DNA of 47,514 nucleotides from Candidatus Anammoxibacter sp. (GTDB lineage: Bacteria > Planctomycetota > Brocadiia > Brocadiales > Anammoxibacteraceae): positions 1 to 47,514 of the forward strand of contig JAIQZQ010000077.1 of NCBI GenBank assembly GCA_021777105.1. Reading direction: 5' to 3'. The position numbers and the translations under genes were made by a program. A model generated the notes under the pieces. The model searched no databases, had not been told where the DNA came from, and worked only from the letters and a program-made list of their open reading frames with translations. Within the stretch, counting starts at the first letter, position 1. Each line of letters opens with the position of its first letter. Shown here in pieces: positions 1 through 8,187 of the stretch.

Positions 1-160
1 TGCCCCAGGCTATATTAAAGCCGCCCCGTTGGGGCTTGAATTGTATATTTTATTATTAAAACGTTAATGCGTAAACAGCCCTGAAAGGGCGGAGTTAATA
101 TAGCCCAGGGCAACGCCCTGGGTTTGAATATAGCGCCAATACCAGCCCTGAAAGGGCGAT
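1..160. repeat. Cluster of REP-like short palindromes
   Basis: Four G+C-rich palindromes lie in A+T-rich DNA: 23-35 (gccccgttggggc), 78-90 and 145-157 (both gccctgaaagggc), and 104-122 (arms cccagggc and gccctggg, loop aac). Two are identical 13-mers. Similar short palindromes occur as dispersed extragenic elements in many bacteria and are often mobilised by REP-associated transposases. No transposase gene is present here. The window begins inside the cluster, so its left limit is unknown. Confidence 0.7.
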
Positions 161-694
161 TTAAGCATTCACATTTTATTCCGGCGGTGAATATTAAATC
201 TTAACCTAACACCTATGGGACGCGCTTACACTACATAACGAATACAAATCTATATCGGCGCAACTTGTTTAGTTGTAATAATCGGGAATGCAATAGGCCG
301 CTTAACTGTTACGGGCGATGACTGTCGTATTTCATTTATTGTAAATATTCCAACATTCCATTACTTCATCCTCTTCAGGCTTACATTGATGATTAATGCG
401 TATTTGTCAATGTTTGCCGGACATTGCGCAATAATTACACTGGATAGTTACAACCGAGCCCTAAATATAAACCTTTTTCGGCAAAGTCATTATTGTTCAG
501 CCTTTAAGATTTTAAATATTTTTTAGATTTTTCGGACATTTTTGGGCAAAACACTTCTAAACATGTATTTTTAGTCCTATTCTATTTTACTAAACACGTT
601 TCGCCGGCGTTGTTTCCCGCTTACAATTACGGTTGAAGAGTTTAAAATGTATTATTAATTTGACCGCATCCATATATTGCATTTCGGTATAACT

Positions 695-738
695 TTGACA
701 TGGCCGGCTAAAAAGTGTTTTTAGTTGACATGCCGACC
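695..738 (+). promoter_or_regulatory. Direct repeat overlapping the -35 box; possible operator
   Basis: ttgacatggccggc (695-708) and ttgacatgccgacc (725-738) are two imperfect copies whose starts are 30 bp apart, close to three helical turns. The second copy contains the -35 hexamer, so a protein bound to both sites could block or modulate the promoter. The binding protein is unknown. Confidence 0.35.
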
Positions 739-752
739 GATAATGTTATAAT
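725..752 (+). promoter_or_regulatory. Near-consensus sigma-70 promoter
   Basis: TTGACA at 725-730 and TATAAT at 747-752 are separated by 16 bases, both hexamers being perfect. Transcription would start near 760 and give a leader of about 320 nucleotides before the AAA+ regulator gene at 1078. This is the best promoter match I saw in the window. Only sequence match supports it. Confidence 0.6.
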
Positions 753-1077
753 TTTAATTCAATTTCTGTAGTAAATAAATTTATTAAACTATCTAATATG
801 GTTTGCGCCATATTTTGCCTTGACTTTCGGACATTTTTGTCTTGTCCGCCAAAAAGATATAAGTTTTTGTTTTATATTGAGTTACGCGCATTTTTTCCTG
901 TTTCGCTTCTTAATATTGCTTAGGACCTGCGCAAAAATAAAGGGATTAGGGAGCTCAGATCAAAACAAAGTCAAAGAGTAGGGAGTAAAGGGCATAGGGC
1001 AAAGCAGGAACAGAAGCGGAAATACGGATTTTACGGATTAAAAACGAGTTCACATAACGGCAAAAAACAAAAAGCAA

Positions 1078-2115
1078 ATGACTAATAAAGCGAAATTAAC
1101 GGAAAAGGAAAAGAAAACAAATAAAAAGCCTGCAAAAGGGTATGGGCTTGGAAATATTATAGGCCAAAGTGAAACGATGCAGAATCTGCGAAACTTAATA
1201 CTAAGGGTCGCCTCTGTTGATTCTAATACCCTAATTACCGGCGAGACCGGCGCCGGGAAGAAGTTGGTTGCCAAAGCTATACACTTTTCCGGTAAAAGGC
1301 AAAAAGAGAAATTTGTTCATGTTAATAGCCTGACCGTGCCTGATGCATTCATTGAAACAACTCTTTTTAGCGGCGATGGGGGGACTTTTCCTGAAACTTT
1401 ATACCGCAAGGCTGAAAAGTTTGGATTTGTTGATAAAGGCACTATATTCCTGGATGAGATATGCGACCTTACATTGCCGGCGCAGGCAAAATTGTTGCGA
1501 ATATTAGAGAATATAGGGGGTGAAATCGGCGGCGGCAATAGCATTGATGTAAGGATCATAGCCTCCACTAATAAGGATATAAAAAAAATGATTGAGGAGT
1601 TCAGGTTCAGGCGCGACCTGTATTACCGTTTAAATGTAATCCCTATAACCGTGCCGCCGCTTAGGGATCGCAAGGAGGATATCCCTTTATTAACTAAACA
1701 CTTTTTAAAAAAACTCTGCGCGGCTAATAACCTGGCGCCAAAAAGTATACCGCAAAAGATATTAAACAAACTTATATATCATGATTGGCAAGGCAATGTA
1801 AGAGAGCTTGAAAATATTATTGAAAGGTTTTTGGTTATTGATAAAAAAGACTCTCTGCAAATAGAGGAACCTACGGTAACCGCCCCGGATAGTATTGATT
1901 TGCTAAGGTTAAATGAGCTTTGCGGCTGTAAAACCGCAGTGGGCTCCAAATTAAAAGAGGTGAGGGAGAGTTTTGAAAAGGCATACATTATGAAGACAAT
2001 AAGGGCTTTTAACGGCAATTTGACCAATACTGCTAAGGTTTTGGGTTTAACGAGCAAGACTCTTTATAGACATATGAAAAAATATAACATTGATAAGGAT
2101 GATTGCAGGAGTTAA
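1078..2115 (+). CDS. AAA+ sigma-54-activator-like regulator with degenerate GAFTGA loop
   Basis: This protein of 345 residues has the architecture of a bacterial enhancer-binding protein without an N-terminal sensory domain: an AAA+ core (about 25-255) and a C-terminal Fis-type helix-turn-helix (about 295-338). Walker A is GETGAGKK (55-62), Walker B GTIFLDE (121-127), and the RRDLYYRLN segment at 178-186 is intact. The loop that normally reads GAFTGA and contacts sigma-54 reads GTFPET (102-107). EBPs lacking GAFTGA, such as TyrR, are known to act on sigma-70 promoters or as repressors, so sigma-54 activation is doubtful. The first 20 residues are lysine-rich. No clear Shine-Dalgarno precedes the ATG. 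It sits 141 bp upstream of the phc-like genes on the same strand and could be their output or regulator (inference). Confidence 0.88.
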   Translation: MTNKAKLTEKEKKTNKKPAKGYGLGNIIGQSETMQNLRNLILRVASVDSNTLITGETGAGKKLVAKAIHFSGKRQKEKFVHVNSLTVPDAFIETTLFSGDGGTFPETLYRKAEKFGFVDKGTIFLDEICDLTLPAQAKLLRILENIGGEIGGGNSIDVRIIASTNKDIKKMIEEFRFRRDLYYRLNVIPITVPPLRDRKEDIPLLTKHFLKKLCAANNLAPKSIPQKILNKLIYHDWQGNVRELENIIERFLVIDKKDSLQIEEPTVTAPDSIDLLRLNELCGCKTAVGSKLKEVRESFEKAYIMKTIRAFNGNLTNTAKVLGLTSKTLYRHMKKYNIDKDDCRS

Positions 2116-2256
2116 GGCGAAGGGCGCGCTTCGTAATTACTCAGCATAAACTCAGAGCAAAAGCAGTTGGCGGTTGAACATGGCTTTATGCGGGGTATTA
2201 TTGGTTGGTGTTTCAAAAGCGTTAGTTCTTAATTGTGATAAAGGGGGAAACAATAT

Positions 2257-3708
2257 TTGGCTAAAACTATTATAGAAAAAGACAGTTTCATTGTCTGCCA
2301 TAACAGTGAAGGGCTTGAGTTTAGGGGTATGTTGCTTAAACTAGGCCGTTATACAGCTGTCTTTGAGGTTTATAATCCTTACAGCATTGTGAGGACATCA
2401 GAGGTCTTGACGAATTGCAAGGTGTTTATCAACGGTCAAGCGGTGTACTTTGGCCGGCTGACCATAACCAGCATTACTCACACAGGTCTTGTGTTGGTTT
2501 GTGAAGCGTGGCTTGAAGAGGCGTCGTGGCTGGATGTAGGCTCATTTTCAACCCTTGTTGAAAAAGGAAAACTCAGGGAGGAGTTTGTTCAATTTATAAA
2601 AAGCCGGATAAATCTGGATGATATTTTGCCGGAGTTCAGGCTGCTTGTGGCGGATATGCAGACCCAATTTATGAACCTGCGACAATGGTTTGAGCAAGTT
2701 GAATTAAGCATAGGCTCTAATCCGCCTGAAAATCGTATAGAGATTGAACGTTCCGTCATACTTGAGCTAAAGGAGCCTGTTTTATCCATTGTTAACCCTC
2801 TGTTTGAAAAACTTGAAAAGATAGGCGATGAGATTGAAGAGAGAGATAAAGCCGCTAATAAAAAAGATGATTTAGAACTCAGGCATCGCGCTTATATAAG
2901 AAAGCTTCTTCACCCTTTTGTGTTATCTTCGCCATTTTTTCATAGGTCTTTTACCAAGCCATTAGGATACGCCGGTGATTATGAGATGGTCAACATGATG
3001 TTACGCGATCCTTTTGAAGGAAGTTCTATGTTTTCCTGGATGTTGAATTGTTACATTATAAACGCAGATACACCAAAAGCGCATAGAAATCGTGTTGAAT
3101 ATCTAACCAAAAGTATACGCCGTGAAATAAAGCGTGTATTCCCGAAAAGAGCTGTTCGGGTTTTTAACCTGGGATGCGGCCCTGCGCAGGAAGTTCAGAA
3201 TATTTTATTCCAGGATGATCTTTGCGAAGGAGCGGAATTTACACTAGTTGATTTTAATGAAGAAACAGTCAATTATACAAAGGCTGTCTTAAATAATCTT
3301 AAAACCAAACATCATCGAAAAACATCTATTCAATTGCTGCAAAGGTCAGTGCAGGAAATCTTGAAACAAGCTGCCCGTAAGGAAGTGGAATTTCCTAAAA
3401 ACACATATGACCTTGTTTACTGCGCTGGCCTTTTTGATTACTTCACTGATAGAGTTTGCAAATGGTTAACCGATGTTCTTTATTCTCTTTTAGCACCTGG
3501 CGGTCTTTTAATTATAACAAATGTTGACCCTTCTAATCCTGTTAAACGGTTAATGGAATATGTGGTGGATTGGCATCTTATATATCGAAATTCGGAACAA
3601 TTGGCTTTTTTAAAGCCTGATAATACAACAACAAATGTTTTGGCTGATCCAACTGGAGTGAATGTTTTTCTTGAGATAAGAAAACCTGAAAGTAATGAAA
3701 ATGACTAA
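2257..3708 (+). CDS. PhcB-like SAM-dependent methyltransferase with PilZ-like N-terminus
   Basis: Residues 1-95 form a beta-rich PilZ-like domain and 100-210 are helical. Residues 300-425 are a class I SAM methyltransferase: motif I FNLGCGPAQE (303-312), acidic residue D332 after beta2, and a post-I/III region ending LLAPGGLLIITNV (411-423). A distinctive segment, KPLGYAGDYEMVNMM, is at 234-248. Length and layout match proteins annotated as PhcB, which in Ralstonia makes the quorum signal 3-hydroxy fatty acid methyl ester. The start is TTG, supported by GGGGG at 2243-2247 nine bases upstream; no nearby ATG fits better. The stop overlaps the next gene by 14 bp, consistent with co-translation with the PhcS-like kinase. 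The exact methyl acceptor cannot be read from sequence; another carboxyl or small-molecule substrate is possible. Confidence 0.75.
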   Translation: MAKTIIEKDSFIVCHNSEGLEFRGMLLKLGRYTAVFEVYNPYSIVRTSEVLTNCKVFINGQAVYFGRLTITSITHTGLVLVCEAWLEEASWLDVGSFSTLVEKGKLREEFVQFIKSRINLDDILPEFRLLVADMQTQFMNLRQWFEQVELSIGSNPPENRIEIERSVILELKEPVLSIVNPLFEKLEKIGDEIEERDKAANKKDDLELRHRAYIRKLLHPFVLSSPFFHRSFTKPLGYAGDYEMVNMMLRDPFEGSSMFSWMLNCYIINADTPKAHRNRVEYLTKSIRREIKRVFPKRAVRVFNLGCGPAQEVQNILFQDDLCEGAEFTLVDFNEETVNYTKAVLNNLKTKHHRKTSIQLLQRSVQEILKQAARKEVEFPKNTYDLVYCAGLFDYFTDRVCKWLTDVLYSLLAPGGLLIITNVDPSNPVKRLMEYVVDWHLIYRNSEQLAFLKPDNTTTNVLADPTGVNVFLEIRKPESNEND

Positions 3709-6328
3709 AAACAAAGAACTAAACCTGTTAAGTGTAAAAAAAGCTTTTGTAGATTTCGATCAAAATGCCAGGATTGAAAGATCAAAAATAGTATGTTTAT
3801 TGGTCATAACATTAATGCCTGCCGGTACATTACTGGATTATTTTGTCTATCCAGAGAAATTATGGATTATCTTTCAAATGCGGATTTTCACTTCCTTAAT
3901 CGGCATAGTTATCTTGTTTTTTTTAAAAAGCTCTTTTGCTTTAAAATATCCAAGACTATCAAGTAAAGGCTGGAATGTAATGCTTATGCCTACATTTTTT
4001 ATATCCTGCATGATTGCTATAACAGAAGGCGCCAACTCGCCATACTATGCAGGCTTAAGCCTTATGCTGTTAGTTATGCATTCGGCGGTGCATATTACTT
4101 TTATTGAAAGCATATTGTTTGTCTTGGTCGTAATAGGTATGTATTCAGGGGCTTGTTTCATACATGGCCCAATACAGGACATAGGTATTTTATTTAATAA
4201 TCTTTATTTTATAGTTTTAACAAGCATTATAGTTATTACTGGAAATCATTTTTTTAACAAGCTTCGCTTTCGAGAATTCTCACTTCGTTATGAATTAAAA
4301 GCCAATCAACAAGAGCTTCAGGAAAGCAACCAAAAATTGATTGAGATGGACAAGGCTAAGGCGAACTTCTTTGCAAATATAAGTCATGAGTTGAGGACGC
4401 CCCTGACACTGTTAATCGGGCCTTTGGAAAAAATTATGCGAAGGGAGAAAACATTTTCCAATCCTGACACCAAAGAGGATCTTGCTATTATGTATTCAAA
4501 TGCAACGCGGTTGTTTAAGCTTATAGACGATCTGCTGGATTTAGTGAAACTGGATTCCTGCAAGATAGAGGTAAAGCCACTCCCTATTGACCTGCAAAGC
4601 TTTATCAATGGTTTGGCAAGTTCAGTTAAAATGGCGGGGGATGAGAAAGGTTTGATTATAGAAACCTATGTTGAGGACGCCATTGGGGCTATCCTTGCGG
4701 ACCAAGAGAAACTTGACAAGATCATTTTAAACCTGGTCTTTAACGCAATAAAATTTACGCCAAAAGGCGGGCGCATAGATATCGAGGCTTATAAAAAGGA
4801 AGGCTTATTGTGTATTAGCGTAAAAGACACAGGAATCGGCATCCCTGAAGAGAGTTTGCCGAATATTTTTGACAGGTTCTATCAGGCCGACTCATCATGC
4901 AAAAGGAGACATCAAGGCTCGGGCATCGGCCTGGCTCTGGTAAAGGAGCTTGCAATGGCGCACAATGGCGATGTTACTGGCAAAAGCAGAGAAGGCAAAG
5001 GCTCTCTCTTTACATTGACTATACCTTATGAGCCGGCCTCGGCAACAGACGCGCGATCTATAACCACGGGCGATGAGAAAGAGGGGCAACCATCAGCATG
5101 GTCAGCCAGGATAGATAGCGATACGGAGGCTTTGCTTGCAGGCGCCGAGGCATCAGCTGTTGCCGCGCTTAACGCTGAAGATGAGGGCTGTAAAACTTCT
5201 GACAGGCCGTTGGTGTTATTGGCGGATGATGAGCCGGATATGTTGCGCTTCCTTAACTCGGACCTTAAAGAGCAATACACTATTATTGAGGCGACTGACG
5301 GCGCGCAGGCAGTGGAAAACGCAAAAGAGCGGCTGCCCGACCTTATTATAATGGACATGATGATGCCGGAAAAGGATGGTTTGCAGGCAAGCCGCGAGCT
5401 TCGCGAGTATGAGCCGACAAGCTCCATACCCATTATTATGTTAACAGCCAGGGTTGATGAGAATATAAAGGTGAAGGCGTTGTCAGGCGGGGTGAATGAT
5501 TTCCTGACCAAGCCGTTCTCCAGCGTTGAGCTGCATGCCAGGGCAAAGAACATAATAAAAGGGCGTCAACTTCAAAAAGAGCTGGAGAATGCGCTTAAAG
5601 TGATTAATGAGACGCAGGGCAGGCTGCTCCAGTACAAGAAGCTGCAATCCATTGCCACATTCAGCTCGGGTATGCTTCATGAAATTAACAATCCGCTTAA
5701 TATTATCAGCACTGCCGTTTATGTGCTTAGCGAAAAGTCTCAGTTTATAACAGATGAGTTTAAAGAGGTGTTTAAGAGGAATGTTAATGCTATAAACAAG
5801 GAAGCGGAGCGTATACAGAAAATTATTGCTAATTTGAAGGATTTTGCGCATGTCAGGAAGGCTCTGTCAAAACTGGCCCTTCATGAACCGGTTGACGCTG
5901 CATTGAGGTCTTTAAGCGAGAAGATAAAGGTTAACAATGTTCAAACAGAGCTTTCGATCTCTAAAGACCATATTGTCTGGGGCAATAATGATTTATTGGT
6001 TCTGGTGTTTAATAATATGATTGAAAATGCCCTAGACGCATGCTGTGAGAAGGAATTTGAACAGGGCCCAGGGTTGATTTCAATTAAAAGCAGTATGGAG
6101 GCCGGCCGTATCAAATTGTTTATCTGGGATAACGGCAATGGGATTGAGCAGGATAGCATGGACTCTATATTTGATCCGTTTTTCACAACAAAGGATGTGG
6201 GATCGGGCATGGGCATGGGGCTAAATATATGTTACACCATAATTGAGCAACACGGGGGACACATTGATGTAAAGAGTGAAGTTGGGCGGTTTACGGAATT
6301 TTGCATTGATTTGCCGGCATACGCATAA
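3695..6328 (+). CDS. PhcS-like 6-TM hybrid histidine kinase with two kinase cores
   Basis: The N-terminus (about 30-190) has around six hydrophobic helices with little periplasmic loop, including SPYYAGLSLMLL at 115-126, a layout shared with the PhcS/CqsS/LqsS class of quorum sensors for lipid-like or ketone signals. Then come HisKA with FANISHELRTP (H231), an HATPase domain (N-box about 345-355, DTGIGIP, GSGIGLAL at 408-415), and a receiver at 505-620 (D554, K607). A second kinase follows: H-box SSGMLHEINNPLNI (H662) with a NtrB-like HATPase ending GMGMGLN. The order H-D-H in one chain suggests an internal phosphorelay or two alternative outputs. The start overlaps the PhcB-like gene, so production and sensing of the signal are probably co-expressed. 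Ligand specificity is inferred from the neighbour. Confidence 0.82.
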   Translation: MKMTKNKELNLLSVKKAFVDFDQNARIERSKIVCLLVITLMPAGTLLDYFVYPEKLWIIFQMRIFTSLIGIVILFFLKSSFALKYPRLSSKGWNVMLMPTFFISCMIAITEGANSPYYAGLSLMLLVMHSAVHITFIESILFVLVVIGMYSGACFIHGPIQDIGILFNNLYFIVLTSIIVITGNHFFNKLRFREFSLRYELKANQQELQESNQKLIEMDKAKANFFANISHELRTPLTLLIGPLEKIMRREKTFSNPDTKEDLAIMYSNATRLFKLIDDLLDLVKLDSCKIEVKPLPIDLQSFINGLASSVKMAGDEKGLIIETYVEDAIGAILADQEKLDKIILNLVFNAIKFTPKGGRIDIEAYKKEGLLCISVKDTGIGIPEESLPNIFDRFYQADSSCKRRHQGSGIGLALVKELAMAHNGDVTGKSREGKGSLFTLTIPYEPASATDARSITTGDEKEGQPSAWSARIDSDTEALLAGAEASAVAALNAEDEGCKTSDRPLVLLADDEPDMLRFLNSDLKEQYTIIEATDGAQAVENAKERLPDLIIMDMMMPEKDGLQASRELREYEPTSSIPIIMLTARVDENIKVKALSGGVNDFLTKPFSSVELHARAKNIIKGRQLQKELENALKVINETQGRLLQYKKLQSIATFSSGMLHEINNPLNIISTAVYVLSEKSQFITDEFKEVFKRNVNAINKEAERIQKIIANLKDFAHVRKALSKLALHEPVDAALRSLSEKIKVNNVQTELSISKDHIVWGNNDLLVLVFNNMIENALDACCEKEFEQGPGLISIKSSMEAGRIKLFIWDNGNGIEQDSMDSIFDPFFTTKDVGSGMGMGLNICYTIIEQHGGHIDVKSEVGRFTEFCIDLPAYA

Positions 6329-6437
6329 ATCAGCGAGCAGAGCGCGGAGGGTGGATTTAAATATTTGCTCTGGTTGCCAAGCCCCGGCTTTGGAGCTTAC
6401 TGTTGGACAAATTTTTGCCGGACAAAATAAGAAGCTT

Positions 6438-6602
6438 GTTACAAGGCTCCAGCCTTGTAACACACTGTCCTTAGAGGCTCTGCCTCGTCTTAAACGTTGT
6501 TAATTAGATCGGCAATAGAAAATTAATGGCGCCGTTTGTTATTCCGGCAAAAGGAGGCAGAGCCTCTTCGTACACCCAGTTACAAGGCCGGAGCCTTGTA
6601 AC
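6438..6602. repeat. MITE-like nested inverted repeat
   Basis: A 24-bp palindrome at 6438-6461 (arms gttacaaggct and agccttgtaac) and a close relative at 6579-6602 (arms gttacaaggc and gccttgtaac) bracket an inner inverted pair, agaggctctgcctc (6473-6486) and gaggcagagcctct (6554-6567), which is an exact reverse complement. The whole 165 bp can fold on itself. It has no coding capacity and looks like a non-autonomous foldback element. No target-site duplication was recognised. Confidence 0.7.
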
Positions 6603-6620
6603 TAGCCAATACCGTTTATT

Positions 6621-6657
6621 TCCCCTCCATTGATGGGAGGGGTCAGGGGAGGGTGAT
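6621..6657 (+). repeat. Dispersed 37-bp C/G-rich repeat, copy 1
   Basis: The segment begins tcccctccattgatggga and ends aggggagggtgat. A near-identical copy lies inverted at 13054-13090, with 3 mismatches over 37 bp. Each copy contains a short palindrome (cccctccattgatggga type). It probably belongs to the extragenic repeats scattered over this genome. Confidence 0.75.
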
Positions 6658-6761
6658 ATGAATCTCTCAATTTAGGTAAGACTATGTTATTCAATAGTTT
6701 AAAGGGACGCTCTATTTAGGCTCTATTAATTTATTAACGATTAAAATGGGGGGATGTAAGT

Positions 6762-8081
6762 ATGATTGAGAAATTGAAAGAGAATGAGGATGAGAATATG
6801 AAAATAAATGAGGAGCTTTATAATTATAAACAATACGCCGTGCTTTATGTGGATGATCAACAGGGGGCATTGGATACTTTTAAAGACGCGTTTAAAGATA
6901 TGTTTACGATCTATACAGCCCCAAATGCAATAGAGGGGTACAAAATCCTTGAAGAGAAGCATGGCGAGATCGGCATTGTGATGTCCGACCAACGTATGCC
7001 GGGTGAAAACGGCGACAAACTATTGACAAGGATCAGGGCGCAATTTCCTGATATTTTGCGTATTATCGTGACTGGGTATTCTGATATTGGCGCGGCAATC
7101 AACGCTATTAACTCCAGCGCTATTTATAAGTATATATGCAAACCATGGAATATGTCGGAGGTAAAAGTGACTCTCATGCATGCGCTCCAGTTTTTTATAA
7201 TTAAAAAACAAGCGGATTCTCTTGCCTCTGAACGGTTGTCAGTGCTTGAGAGGACTTTATACGAAGAAAAGGTAAAGGCGTTCGGCCTTGTCACTACAGG
7301 CATCAGCGGGCATGTTAAGAACTCGCTGGCTGCTATGACCAAATTTATTAATTTAGCGCGCAAGAAGGTGAAAGGGGAAGATTTGGAGCCCGACAACCTC
7401 AATGACCCTGATTATTGGAATAAAATCACCAATCATACAGTAGAACAGATTAACAAAATATCAGAAATGTTCGACGATATAAGCTTAGTAAAAAAGGAGG
7501 GGGCTTCCAGCTTTAAAGATATTGTCGCGCTTAATGAAACCGTGGATAATGTATGCAAGCGACTCAAGGCCGGTTTTGCCGGCCATAATATGACGGTTAA
7601 AAACAACATCCCCGTTGACCTCCCATTAATGCATGTTGACAAAAAGAGGTTCTTTAAAATTTTTGAATTGCTGTTAAAAAATGAGATCAATTTTATGCCT
7701 GATGGAACCAATATTGTGATTAACGCGCGGGTTTCAGATGAGAAGATTAACGGCGAACCATTAGTGGAGATAGAGGTTAAGGATGACGGGCCGGCTCTTC
7801 CGGCTGATGAGTTGCGCGCGGTCTTTAACCCTTTTGCTATAAGCAAAAGCAAAAACAAACAACCTCAGTGCGGGCTTTATTTAGTGGCCTGTTTCTTTAT
7901 GGCGCATCATCATGACGGTGATATAGATATTAAGAGAGAGTCGAATAAGGGCAATACATTTACAATCCGGCTTCCTATACAGCCGACGCCTATGTCTCTG
8001 CAAAGTATAAGGAACCAGTTCCTCAATGAAGTTTTATTAAATGACATGCTTTGGCAGAGATATTTAGCCAGGTCTATTTAG
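6762..8081 (+). CDS. PhcR-like receiver fused to a degenerate histidine kinase
   Basis: Residues 25-145 are a receiver: acidic pair D31/D32, phospho-acceptor D76 in VMSDQRMPG, T104 and K127 in KYICKPW. This is the RpfG/PhcR type of receiver ending. After a linker comes a kinase-like region (about 175-425). The H-box reads GISGHVKNSL rather than HExxNPL; the N-box is LLLKNEINFMP; the G1 box DDGPALP lacks the second glycine; the G2 box is CGLYLV. ATP binding and autophosphorylation therefore look impaired. Ralstonia PhcR is likewise described as a response regulator carrying a kinase domain in place of a DNA-binding domain, so the arrangement supports a phcBSR-like circuit. The start has a strong ribosome site seven to eight bases upstream. 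The output could be protein-protein, for example onto the AAA+ regulator (inference). Confidence 0.8.
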   Translation: MIEKLKENEDENMKINEELYNYKQYAVLYVDDQQGALDTFKDAFKDMFTIYTAPNAIEGYKILEEKHGEIGIVMSDQRMPGENGDKLLTRIRAQFPDILRIIVTGYSDIGAAINAINSSAIYKYICKPWNMSEVKVTLMHALQFFIIKKQADSLASERLSVLERTLYEEKVKAFGLVTTGISGHVKNSLAAMTKFINLARKKVKGEDLEPDNLNDPDYWNKITNHTVEQINKISEMFDDISLVKKEGASSFKDIVALNETVDNVCKRLKAGFAGHNMTVKNNIPVDLPLMHVDKKRFFKIFELLLKNEINFMPDGTNIVINARVSDEKINGEPLVEIEVKDDGPALPADELRAVFNPFAISKSKNKQPQCGLYLVACFFMAHHHDGDIDIKRESNKGNTFTIRLPIQPTPMSLQSIRNQFLNEVLLNDMLWQRYLARSI

Positions 8082-8187
8082 CGCAGTGCTCAGAGAGCAA
8101 AGTAGCGCGGAGAGCTTAGAGCGAAGCGTAAAGAGCAGGGAGCTTTGAGTAAAGGCAGAAGTAGAAAGTTCGGAATAATATATTTCG

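Larger units (their letters stand above)
161..1077. other. Long non-coding region upstream of the AAA+ regulator
   Basis: No open frame here resembles a protein. The stretch is A+T-rich and holds a candidate promoter at 725-752 with upstream direct repeats, and two copies of the 14-mer ttcggacatttttg at 531-544 and 826-839. Positions about 930-1020 are a purine-rich low-complexity tract (repeated words of the type aggga, agagt, aaaggg). A similar tract occurs at about 8082-8175, on the far side of the phc-like genes. Confidence 0.6.
6329..6761. other. Repeat-bearing spacer between kinase and PhcR-like gene
   Basis: This 433 bp spacer has no credible gene. It holds a composite inverted-repeat element (6438-6602) and a dispersed G-rich repeat (6621-6657). 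The PhcR-like gene downstream has its own ribosome site (GGGGGGAT, 6748-6755) and may need its own promoter, because the repeats separate it from the two upstream genes. I saw no convincing promoter match. Confidence 0.6.

Noticed and set aside
820..848. Second sigma-70 promoter starting TTGACT
   Set aside because: No acceptable -10 hexamer occurs at 16-18 bp.
6276..6503. Small plus-strand frame after the PhcS-like kinase
   Set aside because: It begins inside the kinase gene in another frame and continues into the inverted-repeat element; no coding signal.
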